NCBI GenBank assembly: GCA_949752745.1
Contig: OX457028.1
Location: 27,616,645 to 27,680,644, forward strand
Length of the DNA: 64,000 nucleotides
Direction: 5' to 3'
Origin: Protula sp. h YS-2021
Taxonomy: Eukaryota; Annelida; Polychaeta; Sabellida; Serpulidae
The position numbers and the translations under genes are program-made. Each line of letters starts with the position of its first letter. Within the stretch, counting starts at the first letter, position 1. The notes beneath the pieces were generated by a model. That model saw only the letters and a program-made list of their open reading frames with translations, was not told the origin of the DNA and made no database searches. Below, piece after piece: positions 32,845 to 44,800 of the stretch.

Positions 32845-34132
32845 CAGTAAAACCTGGTTAATCATGGCAAAGTTGGGACTGGTAAATTTTGTCCGGATTT
32901 GCCAGGTGTCCGGATCACTCAGGGTCCACTACAACGGCCCGATTTTCTCGATAAATAAAACAACAACTGTTTATTCGTGACACTTGTATTTTTTTCGTTT
33001 CACTAGCTATAAATTACAATTTTACACTCACATTTGAACATATTATTTCTTGGTGAAATATTGAGTGATAGAGGTTTGCTTCTCTGCTGACTCTGAATTT
33101 ATTTGATCTTCAAATAAGGAGTGGTTTTTTAAATCCATATTTGCGTATAATAGGACAGTCACACGATCTTTTGATCATTTTCCACCTGAGCAAGTTTTCC
33201 CTTTTACATTCATAGTTTTGTTTGGTAATTCCCTAAAATAAGCCAGTTTCATCTATATTGAAAATGTCTTTCGTGTCATATCCCTCAGTTACATTTCCTA
33301 GTCTCTTTTTTCAGTTATTCACAACACTAATTTCAGTGTTTCCTCCCTCACCAGACACAGAATGAAAGCGGATGTTATATCGCTTGCTAAAGTTTTCGAA
33401 GCAATCATTTGAAGCCTTAAATTTACTCTGTCCTAGTTGCTTTGCAAAAAATGCTTTCTCTTTAATACGCGGGCCTGAAATCGGCACTTTTTGACTTCTC
33501 ATCCGGTTAAAACAGACATAAACAGCCTTATTTAATTGCTCATTTGGTGCTCCTACACAAGGCCTTTTTATTGCCGAATTTTAGCACTCATCGTACTCTT
33601 TGAGCAAAATCTCTTTATTTTTCAAAATGTCAGAAACAGTACTTTTACCAAGACCGAACTCATCAGCTAATTTTCTGGTAGTTTTTCCTGTGCTTGCTTT
33701 GATTAATTTCACTTTCTCACCAACACTCAAATCATTCCTTTTTCTTTTGTCACCACTTTCACGTAGCTCATATTAAGCGATTTTTTTAATTGATAGATAC
33801 AATATGACCTCATTTGTGGACGTGGCATGCGTTCCGCGATTGAGACGTTTGCAAACAAAAGCAGTCATATTTGTTGTTGCACATTCTTATTGACATTATC
33901 TGAGGCAGATGCAACCAAGCCACAGGGAATACGCAATTAACTTGTCCGAATTACACGGGGTACTCAAAAAGTAAAAACCTACAGTTGAGACTACCAAATG
34001 TTGTCCGGTGTCCCGAATAGGGAGGTGTCCGTATTTCCCAGGTTTTAATTACATAGAAATCAATGAGAAATTAAAAGTGCCTGATAAAATCTGTCCGAAT
34101 TATACAGGTTTGTCCAGAGGTAGGTTTTACTG
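32845..34132 (-). mobile_element. pogo/Tigger-like DNA transposon, partial
   Basis: Begins CAGTAAAACCTGG and ends with the reverse complement of CAGTAAAACCT, with TA on both sides (32,843-32,844 and 34,133-34,134), as in Tc1/mariner-pogo elements. On the minus strand 33,770-33,311 encodes the N-terminal DNA-binding part: KRNDLSVGEKVKLIKA, RKLADEFGLGKSTVSDIL (psq-type helix-turn-helix), then VPISGPRIKEKAFFAKQLG and FKASNDCFENFSKRYNI (CENP-B-type second domain). One stop interrupts it at about 33,580. The DDE domain is absent, so it is a non-autonomous derivative of 1,288 bp. Confidence 0.85.
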
Positions 34133-35606
34133 TACGTAGAACGTTGTGGGCAGTAAGAACTGGTTCAAATCTGACAAATTTATCACCATTTTTCAACCCC
34201 CTGTTTTGGGTATCAGAAATATACAGCTGAAAAGGCCTGCATTTCCTTAAGGCCTTACTTATTAAGTAATTCTACAATCATCTTTTGCCTGGTGGTGGCT
34301 AAGTGTCTGGAGTTTTCTGATGAAGAGCAATAGCGGGCCCATGCACCAACTGCCCTTATTGATGGGGGAGGGGAGTCCATTAGAGCCATTTGACTACTCG
34401 ACGAGGGGCACCATCTATTCCCAAAAGTTGCAAATATACTACCCCCTATAGGCCAAGATTCTTAGCAGTTCAGTAAATACTCTACTTGTTGTTACAAAAG
34501 AAACAACGTCGCCACAAGCTGAGCCTGTGAAACTGTCCTTCACTTCTGTTCTTTTTCTTGAATGTGCCTCGGCTGATGGTGCTTGGCAAGTAAGGGAGAT
34601 TGGCCGAGCCATTAGAGCCATATCCCGACAGAGGGCCCTGTTTTCTAAGATCACGCTCTCCACTGTCATCAATGGGAGCAGCTCCATCTATCTCAGAATA
34701 CCAGAATGGCTAAAAGCACCCTTGACAGACGACTAGCAGTGTAGCAAGCTAAGTTGCCATATAGAAGTTAGTTAGTGTACCGCTATCTTTGCTATATCCT
34801 TGCTGGCAACCGACACACACTCAAGTAGTTTCAAAATCACAAGGTCTATAAGTTTTTTTTTTGGTTCAGTGCACCTATCAGGACCTTTTTTTTAATGTTA
34901 AGTGTTTGGCGAGCTAAGCTCTTCAGCACACCAGCGTCCTTTTCCATTTTGGGAATGTCTGAGTGAGTCTTCGCCCTAGCCATCCACACAGTTCTTTTAC
35001 ATGGCTATCCCAATGGCTTGATGGGGACCAGGTTATCTATTATTCTGCACGGAGCCGACCCAACTGAATTGTTTTAATGGGTGGAGCCGTAACCTCACCC
35101 ATGTTCATATGAAATTCCCATTCCCTTGCCACAACCGCGTTGGCTTCCCCGCACTGGCCGCTAGGACAAGAATGTTTCCTGTACTGGGCCTTCACTCTGC
35201 GAGGTAAGCCTGATGTAGGGCTCCTCTTTTCCGCAAACGGCTTCCTGCCTCTATTCCTGTCAGCCACATGATTTCTTTCACAATATCCCTGAATGAAATG
35301 TCTTCCGGTAACATCTCGGCTGATTACGCGTCTCATGGCTTGAGTGCTCTCCCTTGTACGGGGAGGGTAGGGCAAGGAGTGCGACTTGGTTAGCTCACAG
35401 CAGCCTCCCCCCATCCGAGTCTGATTCTTCCGCCGCTGACATGGGCGGGAGTCTTCCCCTTTGTCTTCTGACTCCTGGTCATCCCTTTCAGAATAGACAG
35501 CCTTGTCTCTGTTCTTATGGGGCAGTAAAAAGAGAAGAGCTGGGTATCCGTATCTTTAACCTGCAAGGCAGATACCTGTCCTGTGGGAGCAGGAAGCTGC
35601 CAACAG

Positions 35607-36210
35607 GGGGTACATACAATTTGACCAACCACAATTTGATCAACCGCAATTTGACCAACAGAAATTTGACCAACAGCAATTTGACCAACCGCTTAATGGA
35701 AAAACTGACATTTGACCAACTTTCAGTTTTAGACATATATAACCTTATAAATCTAGGAGTTCGCGGTTTCGTAAGAAAAAGTAATTTCAAAGAAGTGCTC
35801 ATTCGCATCAAAGAGATGTTGTGCTAATCCCCTCTCTGTCATTGAGCGTCATAAGGTTGAGTTCCACGTACCCTGTTAATCTCCGTAATCCGGCGTTATA
35901 CAAGGCGTTATACAAACAAACCCACACCTGGTGGAAGCTTTAGTGTCATCTCAGGTAGGTGTTTTATGTGAAGTTTTGAGAGCATATGAGATTACTACCA
36001 TCCCGGTGTTATAACTGTTTAAATGTTGCTATTGTCGGAACATTTGTGATTGGTAATCTTTTACTGATAAGTGGTACGAAAAACAATAAATTATGAAGTT
36101 GGTCAAATGTCCGTTTTTTCATTAAGAGGTTGGTCAAAATGCGGTTGGTCAAATTGCAGTTGGTCAAATTTCGGTTGGTCAAATTTCGGTTGGTCAAATA
36201 TCCTACACCC
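35607..36210. mobile_element. 604-bp MITE with tandem-repeat ends, 8-bp duplication
   Basis: Flanked by GCCAACAG at 35,599-35,606 and 36,211-36,218. The ends begin GGGGTACATAC and GGGTGTAGGAT (read inwards) and continue as inverted arrays of about 14-bp units (TTTGACCAACNGCAA) at 35,617-35,722 and 36,097-36,200. The 8-bp duplication fits hAT, though the ends lack a clear CAGGG start. Inserted in DIRS copy B. The asparagine-leucine-threonine repeat frames here come from the array. Confidence 0.8.
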
Positions 36211-36600
36211 GCCAACAGAGAGGTCTTGTGTCTTTCCATCATCAGAGCTTGAATCGAAGTCAGCTGTTATCGGCTTTGTTTTTGAATGGCGGCCTTTTGG
36301 CCAACTCTCACCAGGTAGGAAAACCTGACTGGGTGGGGTTGAGTGTGACATCTCCAACTACTGTGATAACGGAATACCGAATGTCCCTTCATTTAACACA
36401 AACAGGGCCGGGTTGTTCGGATTCAAACTCTGTACTGTCACTGTCTCACACTTGGATGGGGATTTGCGGAACAGTGACTGAGGAGAGACCCATGCCTCCC
36501 TCTGCGCATCCTTTTCTTCAGTGTCCAATTTTATGATACTCTCGGAGAACAACCTCTTTCTACTCTTGCCTGATTAAGCCCCGGTCTTCTGTTTGTAAAG

Positions 36601-39600
36601 CTTCAACATCCCACCTTCTCCATAATTCACAGTACCAAGAAGTCTCCCGTTGGACACGACCGCAAAGAAAAGGCACACCTCTAGTATGCCATTCAACACA
36701 CAAAGCAATGGCAATGATATTGTTATTATAAAATATCCGACCTCTGATGAGATCTATTTGCTATGTTAAACACAGAGCGGATGGATATTTTTTTTAAAAA
36801 GTTCCGCTTTTTCATAAGTATTATTAGTTTACTCCGCAGTCGGTCTGCGTATTAAAAGGTGTTTTGCACAACAGACCGAGCCCCCGCCGAGTTTGCTGAA
36901 CAACGACACAGTAATAATGTAAGAAATCAATAGCATTCAGTGCTATGTTACATGGTATTCGGACTTTCACTGCCGTGTTTGCAATAACCCTTACAGTGGT
37001 CAAACCATGCAAAATGATTGAATTTATTCCATTATTTTTTGATAACCTTTATTTTCTAAAGAAGTTCAAAACTTCCAGAGGTCCATTGTTACAATATTAC
37101 TGCGTAATTTAGCAATTCCAGAAAACATAATGTGCCGACGATTGATAGACGCCGCACCACACATAAAATCGAAGTCTAGCTGCCGATGTCAGATAGACGT
37201 CGATTATCTGACGTTCAATCAACGTTGCAAATGGAAATCGAAAAAAACGTCCACCTCCTGTCTGTATAGACAATATAATTCCGATTTACTTACGTCTATT
37301 CAATACTTCACCAAAAAGGGTTAATAGACGTTGGAGATAGAAGTGATTTGGTTGCGACCAAAAACAACGTCTAAACAACGTTACTTAACCAACGTCCATT
37401 CAACGTTGTGCCAGAGACGGTGATTAGACGTTGATTTATGGTTTCGAACAATCCCAAGATGTAATCTTGCAGTCTGGTCGGGTCGACCTCGTTATCTGAA
37501 ATGTCGGCATTGGAATGTCCAAAGCTGTATTTCGGCCCCGCTTTTAACATATGTCTTTATGGAAGCTGATTCTATAAGTCTTCGGTATCATAACTTTTAT
37601 TTTCCCAAGTGTAATTCTGGCTACTCGGTAATAAAAACGTGCTTTTGCGAAATAAAAATATATTTACAAGGCCAAGTTTAGTTACATAATATTAACAGAA
37701 GGGTATACATTGTGGTTATATTAGCTATCAGTGAAATAGATTCAGAGATATGTTCTCATTTTCTTTGGCATGGCTCCTTGTTTCTTTTATTGCCAGGATA
37801 GCATCAGAAAAAATGCGTTTTAGGATATCCGTACACCCAATAAAACCTCGTTTTGTGAACGTTTGATCTAAAAATAAAATATATTCTGGGGAAACTCCAA
37901 ATATGCTACATGTGAATACTGTGTGATAATTTTAGTGTTTTAAAGGACTGTTTTGTATTCTTACTGAATTATTAAGAAATGAGATCCTAGGCCAGAGGTC
38001 ATTGCCGACGTTTAATACATCAATATGGCTGCTCTCTGAGAAAATTAAACGTCGGAATGGCCGATCAATGAAAACCATAACCAATTTCGCTAAAAACAAA
38101 AAAAAATTCGCTAAAGCGAAATATTTAACACTTGACCAAATAGCTCATCAATTTCTGTCCTCGAGTAGTATTTTTAAACTATTCAGCGGGTTTTCAGCGA
38201 GTTCAATTTTCTTTTACAGAAAATTCAACTTTGAAAGGAAATTTTTTCGAGTTTGAAACCTTTCTAGAGAAAAATAACGTGAGTTTTGTAGTAACTTGAA
38301 GAAATGACATCGCCCGTCTCCCGACCCCAAATCCTTTAGCTAAATGCCATTGTCTCTTAGCTCCTCGGATCAGGTTTTTAAAAGAAATGCCTTATAACAT
38401 TTGCGCCCTGAAAATGTCCACTTTATTCGAAAGAACATGTAAGAACCAGCTGGAAACCTTTCTAGAGAGATGAACATAGCCTTGCTACATAACTCTATGA
38501 AATGGCATGTCTCAGGCCCCCTTTCCCAGCCAATAATTGTACTTAACCCGTATTTTGTAATTATCGGAGCAGTGAGCATATTTAATATGACCAGGTTATA
38601 TTCTGCAACCACGCTTCGTTCTTATAAAACCAACACAAGCATATTTCGCATATCCAAATGATACGCACGAATCATGTGTCATTGTTCGAGAAGCTTTGTA
38701 GCAATGCTTCTGCAGCGCTAACGCACCGAGTTTTTTAAAATAAAAACTCAGTTTTTTCTTCTTGTTTTGATCATGAAACTGAAGACAAAGGCGAAAACTA
38801 ACAGCTAGGTGCACCAGTTTACTTCGAGGACTACACATGTGCAAAATATGGTGGCCCTTTGGCCACTTTGTCCAGAGGACAATGTGACGGACCACTGTGG
38901 AGAACAAAATTGCAAAAGAATTGCCTGTGCAGTTTCAGTATACTGTTGGCAAGTCTTTGGCTTAAAGTGCAAGAAATTACCCAATTAATTCAAGTAGTTG
39001 CTCTGGCAAACGGTAAAATGAATATTAGTTCTGAAATTGCCCTAGAATTCAATATGGTATACCGGTTAGTTCAGTCATTCAGCTCAATTTAAGATGCACT
39101 TTTAAAGTGTGTGAGATATACCTGTAGACTGTTACTTTTGTGCACTCGCTGCTTTTGTAGTTTTCTCCCAGACAGTTTGGACTAGGACAGGATCTAGACA
39201 AATCAACAATTAAGGTTGACCTTGACTTTTGCAGTCAATGTTAATATTCGTGAATTAAATTCCGAGAAATAATATTTGGGGAAAGTCTGTTTTTTGGGGG
39301 GGTTCACTTATGTCTGACAAACCTGTAAAGATTTCACTTTTGAGTTCGGTTTTGACCCTTTGGGACTAAAAGACCACCTGTAAGATGTATCTCAGTGACC
39401 ACCTTGACACTTCCGTCAAGGTCAGGTTGGAAAACCGAAAGTTGACTATTACCTCAAAAACCGAGCTTTTGAGTTCATTTTTATCATTTGGGACTAAAAG
39501 GGCGTTATGTGAGATGTGTCTCGGTGAGCTTGACATTTCCTGCAAGGTCAGCTTTGATCAATAAAATGTCAAAATTTAAAAACAACACAATAATTATGTC

Positions 39601-39764
39601 ATTTTTATAGTAATTTGGAATCTGTTTCTGTTGCTGTGCTCATCATTTACCTCAGGTCATTGAGTTCTCAGAAAACATCTTGGTCTTGTGCAGGTTTCTT
39701 ACTCTAGTTACGATACTTAGTTTTATCACACCTGTTGACAGGTCTCTGACCCAAGTTTTTGGAA
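36601..39764. other. Spacer upstream of the plus-strand GBP gene; no clear gene
   Basis: 37,130-37,440 has a run of AACGTC/GACGTT words in both orientations (for example CCAACGTCCATTCAACGTTG), a dispersed repeat also seen near 54.5-54.7 kb. 39,340-39,560 is a reverse fragment of the TCAAGGTCA repeat. A short frame at 38,859-39,092 has no recognisable motif and no support. The GBP promoter should lie just upstream of 39,765; no convincing TATA box seen. Confidence 0.45.
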
Positions 39765-39903
39765 ATGGCAGCTAAGGCAGGCTACATGGACACTCCCGTG
39801 GAGCTTCTCACAACCAACAAGGATGGAAAGTGGGAGGTGAGCCAGAAAGCTGTAGACATCCTGTCAACGATCGAGCAGCCAATAGCCGTGGTCTCAGTCG
39901 TCG
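39765..39903 (+). CDS. GBP plus gene, exon 1
   Basis: Encodes [15 protein letters not shown] to PIAVVSVVG, donor TCG|GTAAGG. 139 nt, phase 1, as in exon 4 of the minus gene. Confidence 0.85.
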
Positions 39904-41820
39904 GTAAGGCTCAGTTCTCTTCTCGACTTCACGGAGTCAGTGATTGTCTTTTCAATTGGATTATCTCCAATTGTACAGGGGTTTTAAATTTGATTCAATT
40001 TAACTAATTAAGTGTTGGATTTTAACACTTCAAGCTTTCATGCTTCTAGATATGAATTAGATATTTGAATGGTATTTAATTGTGTTTTAAGAATGGTTAA
40101 CTTTTGAGATTTTTATTTTGATACTGTATGTAAAAACACTTTAAATATTATTATGGCAGACTTTATGCGTATTGTTTTATCTAGAATGTTTGAGATTTCC
40201 ATGCTTTATACATACTGAGATAAAAAATTATTGCAAAAATTATTTACGTTGACTTAAATAGACGTTCATTTGACACAGGTGAGTTTATGACGACCTGGAC
40301 ACCGTCAAAAACGTTTATCTTGAAAATAGGGCTTCACAGCTCATTTTTGACCCGATTTTGGTCCGAGGGATGGAGAGAGGGGGCACTAAAGCATTGCACA
40401 TTTTTGGTTCTTGCAAGGGTATAGCTTTAGGGGAGGGGGGCCTCATGGCTTGCATAGTGCCCATAGAAGTACTTGTCCCTGACACATGCCATCTTCCAGA
40501 ATTGCATCAATGCAACTACAAGCGATGTGTGCATGCAGCTGACACTTGTCAGTAAATTTCACTGCGCGCAGGTTCTTTGGGTTCCTACGTTCGATTGACT
40601 GTATCTAGTTGGAGCACGAAAGTACTTCTTAAATGCCTGTCACCTATTTCTACCAGGTCGTCTCCTCGGGTCTAAGTGTCCTGGCCCGCAATATTCGAGA
40701 AAGCTAGCTTCGAGTTAATTGTTTGTGCAGAAAACACCGTTTCCTTGTTCTGAACCGCCAGGGATGGTCTTGGATGAGGAGTGGTTTATTTCCTCCCGGT
40801 GTTTGTCAGTCAGGGATCTTCTTTGGGGCCGGCCTATCCTTCAAGGACTCGAGAAATAGCTCGTGGCAAACTGTTCAACGTCCCGAGGTTCTCCGGTTAC
40901 TCGTGGTGTGATACTGGTTCCGATTCAGTAAGGCTCCCCTCGCTGCGGCCCTTGTCTTTGGGTTCACTCTTTGCTGCCCAAGGGCTGTTGGTCCAGAGAG
41001 AGCCTCAGTGCCTTTAGGACCTTCACGACCTTTACGACCTCGATAAGAGCGAGGCCGTCAACATGAAAGAACTCCTGTCTTATCAATGCCGCTAAGCTTT
41101 CCTCTCCGTGATTGTTGCATCCATCTGGTCTTTGTCAATGTTGCAAAATTTGAATCTCTGGAGACTGCTAATCATGGGCCGAGCTAGGGAGATTTTTTAG
41201 CCAGTCAGATGCCAAAGAAAAAGGTTGCTCAGTTTCCCCCGAGACAGTGAACGTTAGAAGAAAAGCATGCACTTGCAACCGTTTTAAACTTAAGCAAACT
41301 GGCTTTAAATATTTAATTGCAGAAAACTTTTCCAAATTCACGGGGTGTGATTATATTCATATGGCAGGGCATAGTTCTGAGTTAGACCTCTCAGATGAGA
41401 TGAGCTGCTCTTTATTTATTCCCTGCGTAACGGAGGGATATAGTGTTCAGCTTGTCTGTCCGTCCGTCCGCTGTAGTGTACTACCTTTTGTCCAGGCTGT
41501 TACTCGAAAACTATTCATGCTAATTTGTTTTCGTTTTACATGAGGTTAATACATATGTTGAAGGTGTGCAACGTCGTAGTTTTGTTCTATTTGAAAGGAA
41601 ATTGTCAAATGGACAGTATTTTGAAAGCAGGTAAAAATTTAGTTCGAAGGTACAAAGATGTCATATTTTATCCAGGCCGTAACTCCAAAACTACTCACGC
41701 TAATGCTTTTTTGTTTTGCATGCAGTTAATACGTATATTGCAGGTATGCAACGTTGTATTTTCGTTCGATTTGGTGAAAAATTGTCAAAGTATTTTAAAA
41801 ATAGCCTCACTGAAGCTCTA

Positions 41821-41855
<35 letters not shown>

Positions 41856-44800
41856 GCTGGAATGAAATATGCTTTCAGGTAAATACAGAACCGGTAAATC
41901 TTACCTGATGAACAAACTGGCAGGTTGTAATTCCGGGTTTAATCTGGGTTCTACTATCCAATCAGAAACTAAAGGAATATGGATGTGGGCAAGGCCACAT
42001 CCCCAGGTATTACGAATGTGATACTGATTTTACTTGGAAATGGAAAGTAAAAAGGACCCGTAAAATCTAATGTGTCTATCTATCTTTTTACAGGGTTCGT
42101 CCTAGGGCCTCTTGGCGGCGCGTTTAAAATGCGCACCCTCATTTTTATGCCTTTTTTCTCTCAAGTGCGCGTTTGTATATATGTTTTGCCGTTGTCACAC
42201 GTAGATGTCAAACTGAGTGTATGCACAGTTTCTTCTCATTCCCTGCGATGCTACGAAGCACGTGTGAAAACAAACAAAACGACATGAATATAAGTTGCAG
42301 AAAATACTGTATAAATGCCGCTTTAATTTCTTGCACCATTTTTTTAAAAGTGGAGCGGCCGAATCAATGAGTCAATGGTTCTCTTTAAAATCTGTAAGAA
42401 AAAAAATCAAATAAAAAAATGCAAACGCGCGCCCTTGATTTTCCCGCGTTTTCTCTTTCACACGCGCGACCGCGTTTTTCTGATATTCGGTGCGAAAAAT
42501 AACATGCAAACGCGACCTCGGACGAACCCTGTTTTTATATCCTATTTTATTCTTGCTTGGTTACATTTCACATGGAAACTTTTGTATTTAGCATCAGTTA
42601 CTGTTTTTACATATAAATAAATAATCAAATCCTTAATCTTTATTAAATTTATTGGGACACCGTCTTTTAAATGTCATGTCTGTATTTGGTCGTTTTAAAG
42701 TCGCAGTGGTGATGTGAAAACCATGTAGCAGTGGCGTTGCTGAAATGCACGTTGAATTTCAAAAAACGACTTCAAAACGACCAAATTGCAGCTATAAGAG
42801 TTGCTGCCAAGCGACGCCACAACGACGTTGGAAAGAGAAATCGGACCGTTTGAATGCGTTTCCTGAGAAGGTTTATTTTTTAAGCGTAACACCACCACGC
42901 TACAAACTACTGTCGTTTCAAATAAGTCCAGCACTTTTCTTAATATTCACAATCTATGTCTGTTTGTACGGCAATGAATTCTACTTTGTTTTAGAACAGA
43001 AACCAATGCCTGTTGATACTCGACACTGAAGGACTCTATGATGTAGAGAAGGGAGACCCAACACACGACATGCACCTTTTCATCTTTGCCGTGTTGCTTA
43101 GCAACTGCATGGTATTCAACACTGTGGGCTCCGTTGACAACGTCTTTGTACAGGAACTACAGTATCCTTTGCGTTCTGGATGAGCATTCCTTTAAGGCTA
43201 ATGAAAGACCGGTGATTATATCTCTCCGACCAAGGTGACCACACAGTGTTTGCCCGTTCTGTTTGTGTGTATGCATGTACGTTTGTGTGTGTTTATATGT
43301 GTGTCTATGTTGTGAGCAAGATATCTCGAAAAGGAAAAGTCGGGTCAACTTCAAACGTGATCTGTTTATTCCGTGGATACGTCGAACGGAGAGTCAATAT
43401 TTGCTGCATGTTACATCATTAGGGAAGACGTATGACGTCATAACGTAAAATCTTGCCTGCAAAAGTTTTCAGGCGCTGAACATCGGAGAAAATTCAGACT
43501 TAATGGGATTGTTACTTGGTAGCTCTGAAAAATTCTGTCAGATTTTGTTCCGAATAGAACGAACGATGGGGTCGTATGACGTCATCACGTAAAATATGTA
43601 TATGTTTTGAATAACATCTTTTTACAAAATATCTCAATAACGGAAAGTCATATTGACTTTAAATATTATATGAGAATTTCTTAAGTCAGTCGTAGTTTTG
43701 CTCAACTTGTGACGGATGTAGCGAAACTGAGAGAAGACTTATGGCGTCATTGCGTTAAAATCATACGTAAAATTGCTCAGCGGCTGACCATCGGAGAAAG
43801 TTGAAACTCCGTGGAAATGTTGCTTGCTAAGTCCGAAAGATTCTTTCAAATTATGCCTGCAGTAGAATAAATGTTTTGGCCGATGGGAATGTACGAAGAC
43901 AACGTATAAATTATGGCTTTTACTACATTATACTACAGGCCCCCTGCAGAAACATTGGCGAGAGGGTTAGGATTGCCAGAATCGTACCTACATTTGATGG
44001 CGGAGGGGGTTAAGGTTGTCAAAAAACCTATTTTTATAAAATCCGTTTGTAATTACCACATTCAAGAGTAAAAGTAAAAAGACGTACAGTAAAACCTGTT
44101 TGTAGGGACCACATTTCAAAATTGGATAAAAAAAAGTATGTACAGTAAAGCTGCTGTAAACAACTTCGAAAACTTGGATGAAGAGGATGTACGTAAAATT
44201 TCTTTAGTAACCACCTTCCAGAATCGATTAAAAGGTGTCCCGTAAAGTTGTCTGTGGTGACCACCTTCTAGACACAGATAAAGTTTAAATCTAAACTGGC
44301 ATAACAAAGAAGATTGGGATACTTTCAAGTAAAGTTTCGTATCTCTGTTCGAAAATTGGATGAAAGTGATACGCAAACCGACTTCTGGGCACATGGGATG
44401 CATTTACATAGTAAAAGGTCTTATTATTCTGAAAATAGTACAATGCGTATCGAATGAGAGTGATCCGCTAACTTTGTTGGAGAAAACACCTGTTTTTGTT
44501 AACAAAAACAAAAACAAACAAAAAAAAAAACAGCAACTGGCTGATAAAAGTGATTTTACTTGTTCGGATGCACTGTTGTTGGCGAGCATCGGTTGCTCCA
44601 GTTTGGTTTTTTTTTTTGTTTTTTTTTTTTGACAGTGAATTGAGATTATGTGTCCAGAAATGATATTTATTTGAGTAAAAAGAAAAATGGAAAGTAGTTA
44701 TTGGTGAATTATGGGTTTAGTGTGGGAGACATTCGTTTGTATTCAGTCGATGTCGATTGAAGGTGTTTGATATAAACCTGTACATTTATATTTTTGTGCA

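Larger units (their letters stand above)
31380..36600 (-). mobile_element. Decayed DIRS-like retrotransposon, copy B (hosts two nested elements)
   Basis: Minus-strand copy. Order from high to low coordinate: gag-like region (36,600-34,300), RT (about 34,290-34,134 then 32,840-32,333), RNase H and downstream (about 32,250-31,700; one frame reads GSPDALADLTARMSGVVQTW) and a terminal segment near 31,380-31,500 shared with 45.4, 49.1 and 61.3 kb. A pogo/Tigger-like element splits the RT and a 604-bp MITE splits the gag part. No intact frame. Confidence 0.65.

Noticed and set aside
35500..36360. Frames with Asn-Leu-Thr-Asn repeats resembling pentapeptide-repeat proteins
   Set aside because: They arise from the TTTGACCAAC arrays at the ends of the MITE.
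38596..39092. Overlapping frames of 103 and 77 residues upstream of the plus GBP gene
   Set aside because: No recognisable motif, no splice context and opposite-strand overlap.
40358..41543. Short frames in intron 1 of the plus GBP gene
   Set aside because: Composition suggests old element DNA; no motif or exon-like junctions support coding.
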